64,000 nucleotides of DNA. Origin: Notolepis coatsorum (Eukaryota; Chordata; Actinopteri; Aulopiformes; Paralepididae). Position 1 is the first letter of the stretch. Every line of letters begins with the position of its first letter. Both the position numbers and the translations under genes were made by a program. The stretch spans positions 113,061,974 through 113,125,973 of the forward strand of contig OZ020594.1 in assembly GCA_963971535.1 (NCBI GenBank). Direction: 5' to 3'. Of this stretch, positions 20,732 to 30,989 are shown piece after piece. The notes below the pieces were generated by a model. It was not told the DNA's origin and made no database searches. It saw only the letters and a program-made list of their open reading frames with translations.

Positions 20732-21735
20732 TTATGAAGTCTGAGCTTTCCTGTGCTGCAGAGTTTGCTTGCTTCTTTGACGAGCTGGATTGCCAGATGT
20801 TATGCTCGTCAGTCCATCATCAACATGAAAAGTCCTCTGGATGAATTTAACTGTTTTCTTGTTAACAACCACTCTAGAAATACCACCTGTAAGTCTCTTT
20901 TCTCTATCTTGGCTGATTGAATCTGGTGCCATATCATGCTTGCGTGTTCTATACATCCAGCAAACCCTGGGATTCCAGCTTTCTGCACTGCTTTCTGCAC
21001 TGCTGTCCCTTTCTAGGTAGTTTGCTAGCCTCTGTGCCATTACAGTTAAGAAAATCTTACCTTCTACTAGGGCTGACCCCTATTAGTCGATTAGTCGACT
21101 AATCGGTCGAAAGGAGCCGTAGTCGACTGCCAACCTCTTAGTCAAATGCAAATTTTTTTTTTTTAATCGTTCTTTCGAAAAGAAAAGAGGCCTAGAAGCG
21201 TGGCTAACGCTAATGGCACGCATACCAGAGGCTAACTGCCTAAGAAAACAGGCACAGAGGCACTGAAAGAGGATTTCACCCATCTAATGAACACACTAGA
21301 CTAGACAAATATCAAGATGTATCCATCAGTGGACCAATTGCATGCTTTTGCAGAGGACAAGAAGCCTTCAGTTGACTCCTTCAGACATTAAGCACCCCCC
21401 ACAGCCCAAATGGAATGATACAAAAATAAAAAATATACTTTTTTTTTAGTCGACTAATAGTCAACTAATGGCAAATTTTGGCTAATCATAGTCGACTATC
21501 CAAATCCTTAGTCGGGGACAGCCCTACCTTCTACATTCAGGAGGGATATAGTCAGAAACTGGCTTAACAGTGAGGACTCTTTCTCCTTGGGGATTAGGAT
21601 TCCTTCTGCTCTAACCCAAGCTTTTGGTATAACCTGTTTATCCCATACTACTCTCAATAACCTCCACAAGAATCTGAGTACATCAGGTGCACTTTTATAA
21701 ACCCGGTGGGGGACTCCATTCACCCCTGGTTCTTA
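20732..21735 (-). pseudogene. LINE reverse-transcriptase relic, split by a MITE
   Basis: Part one (21527-21735) encodes NGVPHRVYKSAPDVLRFLWR and KAWVRAEGILIPKEKES, the start of a LINE RT. Part two (20732-21060) encodes MAQRLANYLE and, after frame changes, KAGIPGFAGCIEHASMIWHQ and QSAKIEKRDLQVVF. Between them sits a 459-bp hAT-type element. The copy is 5'- and 3'-truncated with several frameshifts. It does not belong to LINE family A or L2 of this window. Clade not assigned. Confidence 0.75.
21068..21526. mobile_element. hAT-type MITE, 459 bp
   Basis: Ends TAGGGCTGACCCC and, inverted, TAGGGCTGTCCCC. It is flanked by perfect 8-bp duplications CCTTCTAC (21060-21067 and 21527-21534). Subterminal GTCGACTA/TAGTCGAC palindromes near both ends fit transposase-binding sites. 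There is no transposase. It interrupts a LINE coding sequence. Confidence 0.88.
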
Positions 21736-21748
21736 TATTCTGACTTTA

Positions 21749-22010
21749 TACAGTCGGTCCATAATTATTTGGACATTGACACAATTTTACTAATTCTGGC
21801 TCTGTACAACACCATAATGGACTTGAAATGAAATAAAGGTGTGCTTCAAGTGCAGACTTCCAGCTTTAATTACATCTAAATCTGGTGAACAGTGTAGTAA
21901 TTACAACAGTTGCCCCAACTCAAGTAAAAAAGGTAATTGGTCAAGCTAACAATCCATAAGTATTTCAGCTATCCATAGTTACCTTGTTTAGTTTGGAGAA
22001 CCTCAAGTCT
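21749..22010 (+). mobile_element. Tc1-like transposon fragment
   Basis: It starts TACAGTCGGTCCATAATTAT and continues with GGACATTGACACAATTTTAC, CTGGCTCTGTACAACACC and AATGGACTTGAAATGAAAT. This word order is familiar from the left end of a widespread teleost Tc1/mariner family. The right end and transposase are absent. Confidence 0.5.
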
Positions 22011-22211
22011 CACTCTGTTTGTTTACATTTTCACCTCCTGACAACATGTGATCAACCTCCAAGTTGTGATTGACAGCGTGATGAGGCATGATTGAGAGTT
22101 TCTGATTTTGTAGCCAAACAATAATTGATCGATTGTGTTTCTACTTTCAGTTGCAGAGTTATCTACTGCATCTTTGTTTGTTATTCATATTATTATTATT
22201 CCTCCCTCCAG

Positions 22212-23936
22212 ACCCCCCACAGCTCCCTGTCTGTAAAGAGGAGGTTCCCCCTGAGCAGCAGGAGAGGAGCCCCAGTCTGGTCCAGGAGGAGCCAGAGCTC
22301 CTACAGATGAAAGAGGAACAGGAGGAGGGAGAGGAGCTTCCTGTCTCTGTGAAGAGTGAACATGATGAAGAGAAACCTCAGTCCTCACAGCTAAGCCAAA
22401 CCCAGGACACAGAGCCCCTCCAGATTAAAGAGGAACGGGAGGAACTGTGTCAAGATCTAGAGGAGGCCGATGGCTCCAAGATGACCCTACAACCTATGAA
22501 ATGTGAAAATGAAGGTGAGAACACTCTGTCCTCACAACTCAGCCAAAACCGGGACCCAGAGCAGATTAAAGATGAACTAGATCAAGGGCTGGAAGAAGCT
22601 GATCTCTCCAAGATCACAGTAGACCCAGTGAAATGTGAAGATGGTCAAGAGAACGCTCTGTCCTTCCAGCCTCTTCAAACCCAAAGGGAGAAAAACAGAG
22701 AAGCATACTCTTTACCCAGCACCTCAACTGAACACATGAAAACAGAACCTGAAGGAGAGGACTGTGGAGTAGCAGAACTAGCCAGTAACTTAGATCCAGC
22801 TGGTGATTTAGAACCGACTAGAGATAGCCAGCCTCTCTCTTCAGACTGTTCTCTAACTGAGACTGATGACAGTGATGATGACAGTTCTGGAGCTGAGACT
22901 GATGATGGTGATGATGACAGTTCTGGAGCTGAGACTGATGACGGTGATGATGACAGTTCTGGAGCTGAGACTGATGATGGTGATGATGACAGTTCTGGAG
23001 CTGAGACTGATGATAGTGATAAATGGAAGGAGAGTGGAGGTCCAGGTTTGATGGCAGTAAAACAAAAGAAGACACAGAAAATACAAACGTTGTCTAACAG
23101 GCCTGGGTTCAGCAAGAAGAGAGATCTGAAGATACACATAAAAAATCATACCGGAGTGAAACCAATTGGGTGTTCAGTTTGTGGGAAAGGGTTCAATCAC
23201 CAAGGAAATCTGAAGAGACACATGATAACTCATACTGGAGAGAAACCATTTAGCTGTTCAGTTTGTGGGAAAGAGTTCAGTAGCAAGGGAGATCTGAAAA
23301 CACATAAGAATTCATACTGGAGAGAAACCATTTAGCTGTTCAGTTTGTGAGAAAGGGTTCAGTCTACAATCACGTCTGAAGACACACATGATAACTCATA
23401 CTGGAGAGAAACCATTTAGCTGTTCAGTTTGTGAGAAAGGGTTCAGTATGAAGGCACAACTGAAGATCCACATGATAACTCATACTGGAGAGAAACCATT
23501 TAGCTGTTCAGTTTGTGAGAAAGGGTTCAGTCTGCAATCACGTCTGAAGAGACACATGCTAATTCATACTGGAGAGAAACCATTTAGCTGTTCAGTTTGT
23601 GAGAAAGGGTTCAGTCTGCAATCACGTCTGAAGTGCCACATGATAACTCACACTGGAGAAAAACCATTTAGTTGTTCAGTTTGTGGGAAAGGGTTCAATC
23701 AGCAAACACATTTGAAGACACACATGATAACCCATACTGGAGAGAAACCTTTTAGCTGTTCAATTTGTGGGAAAGGGTTCAGTAGGAAGAGAGATCTGAA
23801 GAGACACATGAGAACTCATACTGGAGAGAAACCTTTTAGCTCTTCAATTTGTGGGAAAGGGTTCAATGATAAAGGAAATATGAAGAAACACACTAGAACT
23901 CATACAGGAAAGAAACAATTTAGTTCTTCCGTTTAA
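22212..23936 (+). pseudogene. C2H2 zinc-finger protein exon with 2-bp deletion
   Basis: A CCTCCCTCCAG acceptor precedes a codon-splitting AC, then PPQLPVCKEEVPPEQQE, the usual first residues of this large teleost family of KRAB-less zinc-finger proteins. An acidic linker (22212-23030) rich in KEE/QEE/EEAD follows, then fingers of form [23 protein letters not shown]. Two fingers lie before a 2-bp loss near 23307 (ACACATAAGAATTC where ACACATATGAGAATTC is expected), which leads to a stop at 23333-23335. Six further intact fingers and one degenerate last finger (first Cys is Ser) stay open to the stop at 23934. A cysteine-less half-finger precedes the array. It is probably a nuclear DNA-binding regulator whose array is now cut short. 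Upstream exons were not found. Confidence 0.88.
22859..23002 (+). repeat. 36-bp coding minisatellite (acidic linker)
   Basis: Four 36-bp units, each encoding ETDDGDDDSSGA, plus a partial fifth. They lie inside the zinc-finger exon and keep its frame. Units differ at a few silent or G/S positions. The encoded acidic, serine-rich tract looks like a phosphorylatable linker; its function is not known. Confidence 0.9.
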
Positions 23937-23957
23937 GCTGAGAGTAGACTTGAAAAG

Positions 23958-23963
23958 AATAAA
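23958..23963 (+). promoter_or_regulatory. Candidate polyadenylation signal
   Basis: AATAAA 22 bases after the zinc-finger stop codon. The position is plausible for a short 3' UTR, but it is a common hexamer. Confidence 0.4.
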
Positions 23964-24117
23964 GAGAACAGGTCCCCAAACACAGTTTGCAGTATATTAA
24001 ATATAAACCCCATGTACTTTTTTAGAAGAACACACACATGCGAGATGGGCGACACACAGGAACACACTCACACACATGCACTGATGAAATGTCTCTCTGC
24101 ACTTTTCCCATCCCGTC

Positions 24118-24452
24118 ATCCTTCCCCCCCCAAGGGCAGCCGGGAGCAGACATGGGCTGTGGCGTGGGCCGCGCCCGGGGACCAATCCAAGTGCTCCTGT
24201 CCATCTTCGTCAGGGACGCGACAGCGTTAGCGATCTGTTCTGCATGTTTTTCCTTTGGGTTTATCTTATCTGGAGGGGAAAGTGAAACCCTTGCGAGTAC
24301 GGGCAGAACATGCAAACTCCACACAGAAAGGCCCGGGAGATACCCCACCTGGGTACCTGGGAACGCGGCAACCTGGTCCCCAAGTGGGAATCGAACCCAG
24401 GACCTTCTAGCTGTGAGGCGACAGTGTTAACCACTACACCACCGTGCTGCCC
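24118..24452 (-). mobile_element. tRNA-derived SINE
   Basis: The minus strand begins GGGCAGCACGGTGGTGTAGT (A-box region) and has a B-box at 24386-24397 (GGGTTCGATTCCC). It then has the conserved core GTGTGGAGTTTGCATGTTCT and a V-type 3' part with ACGAAGATGGACAGGAGCAC. This arrangement is standard for fish SINEs transcribed by Pol III. Two indels are visible. No protein is encoded. Confidence 0.8.
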
Positions 24453-24473
24453 AAATATTCTGTTCCCATACTA

Positions 24474-24600
24474 AGTAGTATACTCAACAGGAACCCCATA
24501 GTATACTCAATAGGAACCCCATGTACTTATACTTAGTAGTATACACAATAGGAACCCCATGTACTTATACTAAGTAATATACACAATAGGAATCCTTAGG
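24474..24600. repeat. Short tandem repeat, about 45-bp unit
   Basis: Repeats of AATAGGAACCCCATGTACTT followed by ATACT(T/A)AGTA. About three copies of irregular length. Confidence 0.75.
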
Positions 24601-25399
24601 ACTTATTTTTGTTTTGTGACTGATTTCCGTTTATCTTCATTCTTATCAAACACAAAGATTCTGTACCTCCTTTTTTGATTTAGTCAATAAAATATATCAT
24701 GCTTGTTTTGACTATTTCATTAGTAATTATCAGTGTTATAATTTAAAATGCTGTGTAGCCATTAGGACATGATATTTTACTTAAGTTAAAAGTAGAATAC
24801 TCTACAGAAAATAGTTGCTAAATGAAATAGAAAGCTCTATAGACATTAATGTTGAGTTTTTCAAATGTATTATTTTGGCACAAACCCGGTGCCATTTAGC
24901 TCCATTGTATTGGAGTGACAGCGGACATCTCTACTGCAGATATGTCGTGCCCTAGTGGGCTTCGCTCATAAGTAGTTCAAGGTAGCAGTCAGAAGACTGA
25001 GGTGTGACAGCAACAGTGTATTCCTTCAATAACTGGTGGCGCCAGAGAGCATCTGACAAAACCTCAGAGCCTGTTTCACCACAGAACTGGTGGGTCACGT
25101 GCTTGAAGCTCTGATCCCTAGGAAGACTTCAGTGTTCAATGTTGACAGACGGACACATCACATTGGACCTGGACTTCAATTTAAAAACAGAAATGGACTT
25201 CCATAATGTACTGTAGGTATTATGTTGTAGATTGTGGCTGCAATATTATCATTCATTGATAATTCTTCCACGGTAACAATTAGGGATTGGAAATGTAGCA
25301 GCCAGAATAGTGATTTTGTGTTCATGAAGTTTTTATATTCATTTACATTATTGAATATAAATATTTACACTAATCTAATTTGATTTAATATAAAGATTT
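24601..25399. other. No feature recognised
   Basis: AT-rich DNA downstream of the zinc-finger exon. I see no open frame with family motifs, no TIR pair and no array. Confidence 0.45.
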
Positions 25400-25738
25400 A
25401 GTTTTTGTTCATATTACCGATGGTATGGCTATATTATTAATTTGTGAGAAATATCTTAATGTTGTAGGTTTAACCTATTACTCCCTCCCCATAATATAAG
25501 GAACAGGAAGTGATTTCTTTATGTCAGTAAGAGTCTAGAGATGTAACCTAGGCAGAAAAATAAAATAATGGTTTCATTTAAAACAAGTCTCATTCTCCGT
25601 TGCTACTTTACTGTTTGTTGGATACCATTCCCCCACATAGAGATGAATGTTGGTTTACTGCCTCTACACTATATATAATATAATAATTATCTCCATCAGG
25701 TCGGTTCTGTCCACCTGTCTATCTCTGTCCGCAGCTAA
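25400..25738 (+). repeat. Interspersed repeat, copy 1
   Basis: It matches the complement of 34113-34465 over its whole length. Shared words include CATATTACCGATGGTATGGC, GAACAGGAAGTGATTTC and AGGTCGGTTCTGTCCACCTG. No coding content and no clear TIRs. Class unknown. Confidence 0.75.
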
Positions 25739-25949
25739 CCTCACAATAGGGCAGTTTTGGACAAGTATTTTAAGTTAATCATTGAAATGCATATTCAGTA
25801 TGAAGTTATAGCTTTTCACCACAAGAGGGTGATATTACACAGGTTCGCTGGTAATCAGCTCTCTGGCACCTGTTAACAATATATAGACATGCCATAGTGA
25901 ACCTATTGTCATTGATATACATGCATTACAATTATTTATGAATAGATTA

Positions 25950-26190
25950 TTGTCCATTGCAATGAGCCCCGCCCCTTTCATATCTCATGAACCGTTCATC
26001 GTACATACTTGTGGGAGGGGTTAATGAGTGGTGGGGGCTTCCCCTGGAAGGTTGGTGGTACCGTTCAAAACGGGCGTAAAAGCTGTTCAGCTCATCCGGT
26101 AGGGAGGCAGCAATGTTAGCGGTGCTGTTGGGTTTCCTGTTAAGGTCCGATATTGTGTGTAGTCCCGGCCACACGCCACGTGGGTCATAG
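25950..26190 (-). pseudogene. LINE ORF2 fragment (linker before RT)
   Basis: The minus strand reads SYDPRGVWPGLHTISDLN, then SLPDELNSFYARFERYHQP. This is the segment between endonuclease and RT of a common fish LINE (compare DPRRVWQGLQTIT-type blocks). It is truncated at both ends. Confidence 0.6.
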
Positions 26191-26390
26191 CTGCTTAGCT
26201 CCTTTCCAGGTGTTGGCCGTTCCAGGGAAGCCCCAAGCAGATGGGGCTATCTTAGTGGCCCAACCACATGCGACTGTGGCACAGAACCCCAGACCATGGA
26301 GCACCTCCTTCCATGTCCTCTGTTAGGTGGACCCTGCACAGCAAAGGACCTAGTGTTGCACCCCCTGCATAGGGGGGAGTGAAGAATCAA
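26191..26390 (+). pseudogene. LINE ORF2 C-terminal fragment
   Basis: The plus strand reads REAPSRWGYLSGPTTCDCGT, then EPQTMEHLLPCPLLGG and CTAKDLV before a stop. The spaced Cys/His residues are those of the zinc-ribbon-like tail of LINE ORF2 proteins. It lies on the opposite strand to the adjacent LINE fragment, so the two are separate events or an inversion has occurred. Confidence 0.6.
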
Positions 26391-26731
26391 ACAAACACAC
26401 ATGCTGTTGCTCTCATTTGTGTAATGAATTCAATAAACAATCTTAATATCAAACACAATTGTTCACATTTGGGTAATGAATCAATCAATGAAATAATTAT
26501 ACAAACAAATCTGTTCACATTGTCAATATAGCGATAGCAACAACACACTTGAGACTGTGCTGCTGTATACTGTTGTTGGCCCCACTGTTCTAATTATAAA
26601 GCATTACTTCAAATGTTAATCCTTACAACTATTCATTCTATTTTATACTTTCTCATTAGCATTTTCACTGCACTATCCATTCAATGATTTAAGTGCTTCT
26701 CTGTATACAAATATGGAGCTACAATTCTCAC
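26391..26731. other. No feature recognised
   Basis: Contains a loose duplication of TCAATAAACAATCTTAATAT and TTCACATT words at 26440-26520. No gene is seen. Confidence 0.4.
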
Positions 26732-26909
26732 ACAGGAATTGATACATGCACACACATGAAATGATACATGCACACACATGAAATGATACATGCACACACA
26801 TGAAATGATACATGCACAGACATGAAATGATACATGCACAGACATGAAATGATACATGCACACACATGAAATGATACATGCACACACATGAAATGATACA
26901 TGCACACAC
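26732..26909 (+). repeat. 22-bp tandem array, left part
   Basis: About eight copies of TGATACATGCACACACATGAAA, some with CAGACA in place of CACACA. It is interrupted at 26910 by a hAT element and resumes at 28064. Peptides read from it (HVSFHVCAC-type) are by-products of the repeat. Confidence 0.95.
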
Positions 26910-28063
26910 CAGTGGCGGCCGGTGTGAACTACATTTGGGTGGGCGCGGGGGGGCAAGCGGACAGCTGACCAAGCGAATACTGACTCGAGTCTCGACATAA
27001 TGTTACCCCGTTTCCAACGTTAAGTCGAGTTCATTCATACTACACTAGTACACGTATGATCAATCCAATAATGAACACATATATATATCTTGTCATTTTA
27101 AACAAGTTACCATTCATTCATTCATCCATTATGCATTATGAAATTAAATGTTATAGTTCAACAACAACACGCTGTGTTGAGAGAGAGAGAGCGAGAGAGA
27201 CCGCATTAACTCACTTTGTTTAGTTGAAACGTGGTCCAGGAGGGCTTGATAAAGTGTATATGTCCACTGTCCCACAGTCCCAGACAGACTGTTGATGTAT
27301 ATCCACTGTCCAGACTGCATCCAGCTAGCCAAATAGCTTCTTGTTAGCCACCACAACACAAGTACTGTGATGATGAGCTGTGTCTTTGCCCATTTCCGCA
27401 TCGAACAGCCTGCAAACTACCTGGCATTCTATCGCCCTGCTCTAAGACAAACTCTAACCGTAACCAACTTTGAAAGAGTGCCTAAGCTTAACCGTCGAAA
27501 GAACTTGCCGTCACGCTCTAAGACAAATTCTAACCTTAACCAACTTCGAAGCGTAACTACCTAACCAGTGTAGAAACTGTCGTCGGCCAATCAGAGAGCG
27601 TCTCCGAGAAATGCGGCTAGAGCGTCTCCGAGAAATGCGGCTACGGAAAGTATAGATGCTGCTTGCTTAGATGATATAGATCGCTTGAAAACGCGCCCGG
27701 CTTTCATCATATTTCAACACACAGTGCGTTACGTGCGTTGACCTATTTGATTGGCTGCGAGGATACAGCGATGAAACCAGTGCACGCCCTGCTGTGCGCG
27801 ATATGTCTCGCCCTGGCCTGAGAGGTAGTTACTAGTCACTTCCTGTGAATGAAAAACTATTATTTATATTTGATATATTAACGTTATATTGTGCATTGGA
27901 AACACAAACATACTTAAAATAAGTAAATATTATTCATTTTAAACATGTTTATTTTATTTCTAGGGCTCAAAAAATATATATATATATATATTTTTTCTTC
28001 TTCTTCTCTCTTTTAAGCAGGGAGGGCGGCGCTCTAGCGCCCACTATCGGCCGGCCGCCACTG
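26910..28063. mobile_element. hAT-type non-autonomous element in the array
   Basis: The ends are 13-bp inverted repeats CAGTGGCGGCCGG. They are flanked by GCACACAC at 26902-26909 and 28064-28071, an 8-bp duplication, although the target is itself repetitive. It is 1154 bp, with no transposase frame. It carries a copy of the 19675-type repeat at 27367-27570, a TA repeat at 27973-27991 and the GGCGCTCTAGCGCCC palindrome near the right end. Confidence 0.8.
27367..27570 (+). repeat. Second copy of the BEL-1-flanking repeat
   Basis: It shares CGAACAGCCTGCAAACTACC, TCTAAGACAAACTCTAACC and CTTAACCAACTTCGAA words with the minus strand of 19681-19884. A roughly 70-bp internal segment (CTCTAAGACAAA...TTCGAA) is repeated twice. 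Confidence 0.65.
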
Positions 28064-28372
28064 GCACACACATGAAATGATACATGCACAGACATGAAAT
28101 GATACATGCACACATGAAATGATACATGCACACACATGAAATGATACATGCACACACATGAAATGATACATGCACACACATGAAATGATACATGCACACA
28201 CATGAAATGATACATGCACACATGAAATGATACATGCACAGACATGAAATCATACATGCACACACATGAAATGATACATGCACACATGAAATGATACATG
28301 CACACACATGAAATGATACATGCACACACATGAAATGATACATGCATACACATGAAATGATACATGCACACA
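28064..28372 (+). repeat. 22-bp tandem array, continued
   Basis: About fourteen copies of the same 22-bp unit, several shortened to 20 bp (CACATGAAA). It ends where the LTR of the next element begins. Confidence 0.95.
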
Positions 28373-29058
28373 TGTAACAGAGTTTATTGTGATTCCACTT
28401 GTCAAGGTAACTAAGACCCAATAGCATGGCACTTAATTGTTCTAGGGATTCTTATTGGTTGGTGGGCGTTTCCTTGTGGGCTTCAACCCAAGTGTTCACG
28501 TTAGCGTGGCACCATTACATGAGGAAGGAGCCCGTGGTAGGTTCACAGACAGTACACCCAGAATGAACATAACATTCCTAAATGTTTAACTCTCACTACT
28601 AGTTGGAAGTATTAATGTAGGCATGTTGACAATAAATTGTAGAAGGTAGCGACTGTATGGTAAATGTGTTAAAATAATAATTAAGTGAGATTGTGTCGAA
28701 AATGTATATAACTAGCCCACATGCTAGTAGGCTAATTATTCCTAATTCTCCTGTAGTGAGCGGTGTTCGAGGTGTCTGATGAGCCGACCACATAACCTGT
28801 CTAACCAGGATCTTTTGTGTGTTACCAGGTACTAAATATTGTCATTTGATTGTACATTGTTTATTTCATGTTATTATATTAACCATTACATGAGGAAGCA
28901 GCCCGTGTGAACGGTGTTCGAGGGGTCTGATGAGCCGACCACATAACCTGTCTAACCAGGATCTTTTGTGTGTTACCACTTACCAGAATAAATCACCCAA
29001 GACCGTGGAGCAAGTGTCTGTCGTTCAATTAAAAAAGTACACAACGCATTGGTTATAA
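28373..29058 (+). repeat. 5' LTR
   Basis: It starts TGTAACAGAG. It contains two roughly 80-bp internal copies of the segment CGGTGTTCGAGG(T/G)GTCTGA to GATCTTTTGTGTGTTACCA. AATAAA at 28987-28992 is a likely polyadenylation signal. The right edge (..TTGGTTATA) is placed by comparison with the other LTR. Confidence 0.88.
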
Positions 29059-29096
29059 TGGTGCCATGACCCGGATTCGAACCGGGGTTGCTGCGG
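29059..29096 (+). other. Extended primer-binding site (tRNA-His-like)
   Basis: It starts TGGTGCC directly after the LTR. Thirty-eight bases correspond to the complement of the 3' half of tRNA-His: CCA end, acceptor stem, T loop (GATTCGAAC) and 3' side of the anticodon stem (GGTTGCTGCGG). About 35 of 38 match the vertebrate tRNA as I remember it. Two of the differences are complementary changes in the T stem. Primer sites are normally near 18 bases. Confidence 0.65.
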
Positions 29097-29168
29097 AGTG
29101 AGTCCCTGTGACTCGCGCTATATGAACAGGCTGATCGGTGGGAGAACACCATCTACCATGTTGTTGGG

Positions 29169-30479
29169 ATGAATGTTGACAGTCACACTTTCAAGATTCA
29201 GCATGGCTCCACTGGCCAAGTGAAAACAGTGCATAGGAATCTGATAACACCAGTCAACTTCCTCCCAATCTCTGATGCTGCTTCGGGGGAGGAGATGGAC
29301 ATGTCTGACATGTCTGAGTCTGAAGATCTCAGTGAGCGGCGTAACCATGAAGATGAGGTTGGAGCTTCATCGGTTTCTACCGAGTACAGAACCAGTGTCT
29401 GGGTGTCAGAATTGCCTGCAGAGGGGACTAGTGTCATGGGCCAGGAGGATGATGGTGCCCAGGACCCTCCAAGTATTGATCCAGCTCTGGGGTCATTACA
29501 GCCTGACTACCCTGCTTTACTTGATCCGGCTCTGGGGTCATCACAGCCTGACTACCCTGCTCTACTTGACCCAGCTCTGGGGTCATCACAGCCTGACTAC
29601 CCTGCTCTACTTGATCCAGCTCTGGGATCATCACAGCCTGACTACCCTGCTCTACTTGACCCAGCTCTGGGGTCATCACAGCCTGACTACCCTGCTCTAC
29701 TTGATCCGGCTCTGGGGTCATCACAGCCTGACTACCCTGCTCTACTTGATCCAGCTCTGGGATCATCACAGCCTGACTACCCTGCTCTACTTGACCCAGC
29801 TCTGGGGTCATCACAGCCTGACTACCCTGCTCTACTTGATCCGGCTCTGGGGTCATCACAGCCTGACTACCCTGCTCTACTTGATCCAGCTCTGGGGTCA
29901 TCACAGCCTGACTACCCTGCTCTACTTGATCCAGCTCTGGGGTCATCACAGCCTGACTACCCTGCTCTACTTGATCCAGCTCTGGGGTCATCACAGCCTG
30001 ACTACCCTGCTCTACTTGACCCAGCTCTGGGATCATCACAGCCTGACTACCCTGCTCTACTTGACCCAGCTCTGGGGTCATCACAGCCTGACTACCCTGC
30101 TCTACTTGATCCGGCTCTGGGGTCATCACAGCCTGACTACCCTGCTCTACTTGACCCAGCTCTGGGGTCATCACAGCCTGACTACCCTGCTCTACTTGGC
30201 AATATCCTTGGGGCACTGGTACCTCAAGATTCAATTGAGCCTGAGAGTGCACATGTAAATGATGGATTCTCTGATAATAACAGGTCTCATACTGACCGCA
30301 CATGTACTTCCATGTCTGACATGAATGACAAAGATGCACCTATCACCACACAACACGATACTGCCATTTCAGTTGTAGTTGGAAGGTCATTGAGTCATGT
30401 TAGGTCGAGAGCAGGCAGGTTATTTAAGCCTGTGTCACGGTTAATTGAGATGATGGATCATAGATATGAGATAGTTTGA
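29169..30479 (+). CDS. Pol C-terminal remnant with 45-bp coding repeats
   Basis: 436 codons. Just upstream and in frame, ADRWENTIYHVV appears, then FKIQHGSTGQVKTVHRNLIT and PVNFLP. This is the end of a gypsy integrase C-terminal domain, so the frame belonged to pol. An acidic Ser/Glu stretch follows (residues 37-100), then sixteen copies of DPALGSSQPDYPALL (29476-30195), then a tail containing RSRAGRLFKPVSRLIEMMDH, typical of gypsy pol ends. The Met at 29169 is only the first available start; translation in this deleted element is unproven. The repeat has no known function. Confidence 0.75.
   Translation: MNVDSHTFKIQHGSTGQVKTVHRNLITPVNFLPISDAASGEEMDMSDMSESEDLSERRNHEDEVGASSVSTEYRTSVWVSELPAEGTSVMGQEDDGAQDPPSIDPALGSLQPDYPALLDPALGSSQPDYPALLDPALGSSQPDYPALLDPALGSSQPDYPALLDPALGSSQPDYPALLDPALGSSQPDYPALLDPALGSSQPDYPALLDPALGSSQPDYPALLDPALGSSQPDYPALLDPALGSSQPDYPALLDPALGSSQPDYPALLDPALGSSQPDYPALLDPALGSSQPDYPALLDPALGSSQPDYPALLDPALGSSQPDYPALLDPALGSSQPDYPALLGNILGALVPQDSIEPESAHVNDGFSDNNRSHTDRTCTSMSDMNDKDAPITTQHDTAISVVVGRSLSHVRSRAGRLFKPVSRLIEMMDHRYEIV
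29476..30195 (+). repeat. 45-bp coding minisatellite, 16 copies
   Basis: Exactly 720 bp. The unit begins (T/A)TTGATCC(A/G)GCTCTGGG and ends TGACTACCCTGCTCTAC. Copies vary at GAT/GAC, CCA/CCG and GGG/GGA third positions, all silent, so selection or very recent amplification has kept the peptide constant. Confidence 0.97.
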
Positions 30480-30974
30480 ATTTTTCACTCAGTTGGGCTT
30501 CAGGGTATTTCTGTTTTATTTGTTATCATCTTTATTCTAGTCAGAGGAAAGAGATGAGAATTATTTTTTTGACCGTGACTTTTGTGAGGGAGTCTCACAT
30601 GGTGTTGATGGGAGGCTGGGTTCTGGGGAGGGATCCGGTCTCTGGACGTTTTGGGTTTAGTTTGAGCTGTTAACAGTCATAGTGTATATTTAACATGTAA
30701 CAGGCATGTTTCGCCTATGAGGAGTAAGGGGTTTGGCCGACCAATTGCTTTTCTAATTCTTGTGAAGAATAGTCTTTTGACTGGACTACGTGTGACTGTT
30801 TTATTGCAGGGTCTGCATCCTCAAATTAGACTTAGAATTTTTTTATTTTTTTATATAAGATGTGATTTTCTTTTAATGTAATTTGTGTTATGCTGTAGTG
30901 TTTTGTGCCTGGTTTGAATATTTTCTTTTTTTGTTTTCTTTCCTTTTCTGTTGGGAGTGTGTGGGCAAGTGGAA
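30480..30974 (+). other. 3' untranslated part of LTR element
   Basis: T-rich non-coding sequence between the pol remnant and the polypurine tract. It has no recognised motif. Confidence 0.5.
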
Positions 30975-30980
30975 TTCAGC

Positions 30981-30989
30981 AGGGGGGAA
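30981..30989 (+). other. Polypurine tract
   Basis: AGGGGGGAA directly abuts the 3' LTR. Confidence 0.75.

Noticed and set aside
22675..23149. Minus-strand frames of up to 154 codons opposite the zinc-finger linker
   Set aside because: Generated by the 36-bp acidic repeat on the other strand; no homology.
26673..28432. Several open frames of 60-134 codons repeating HVSFHVCAC/IISCVCMYH
   Set aside because: They are readings of the 22-bp tandem unit in three frames and stay open only because the unit has no stops. No codon bias or domain.
29059..29130. tRNA-His gene
   Set aside because: Only the complement of the 3' half matches, directly after an LTR; the D arm and 5' acceptor strand are absent. 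It is a primer site.
29275..30339. 327-codon plus-strand and 301-codon minus-strand frames over the 45-bp repeat
   Set aside because: Shadow frames of the in-frame pol-tail repeat. Only the frame linked to integrase C-terminal and the RSRAGRLFKP tail has family motifs.
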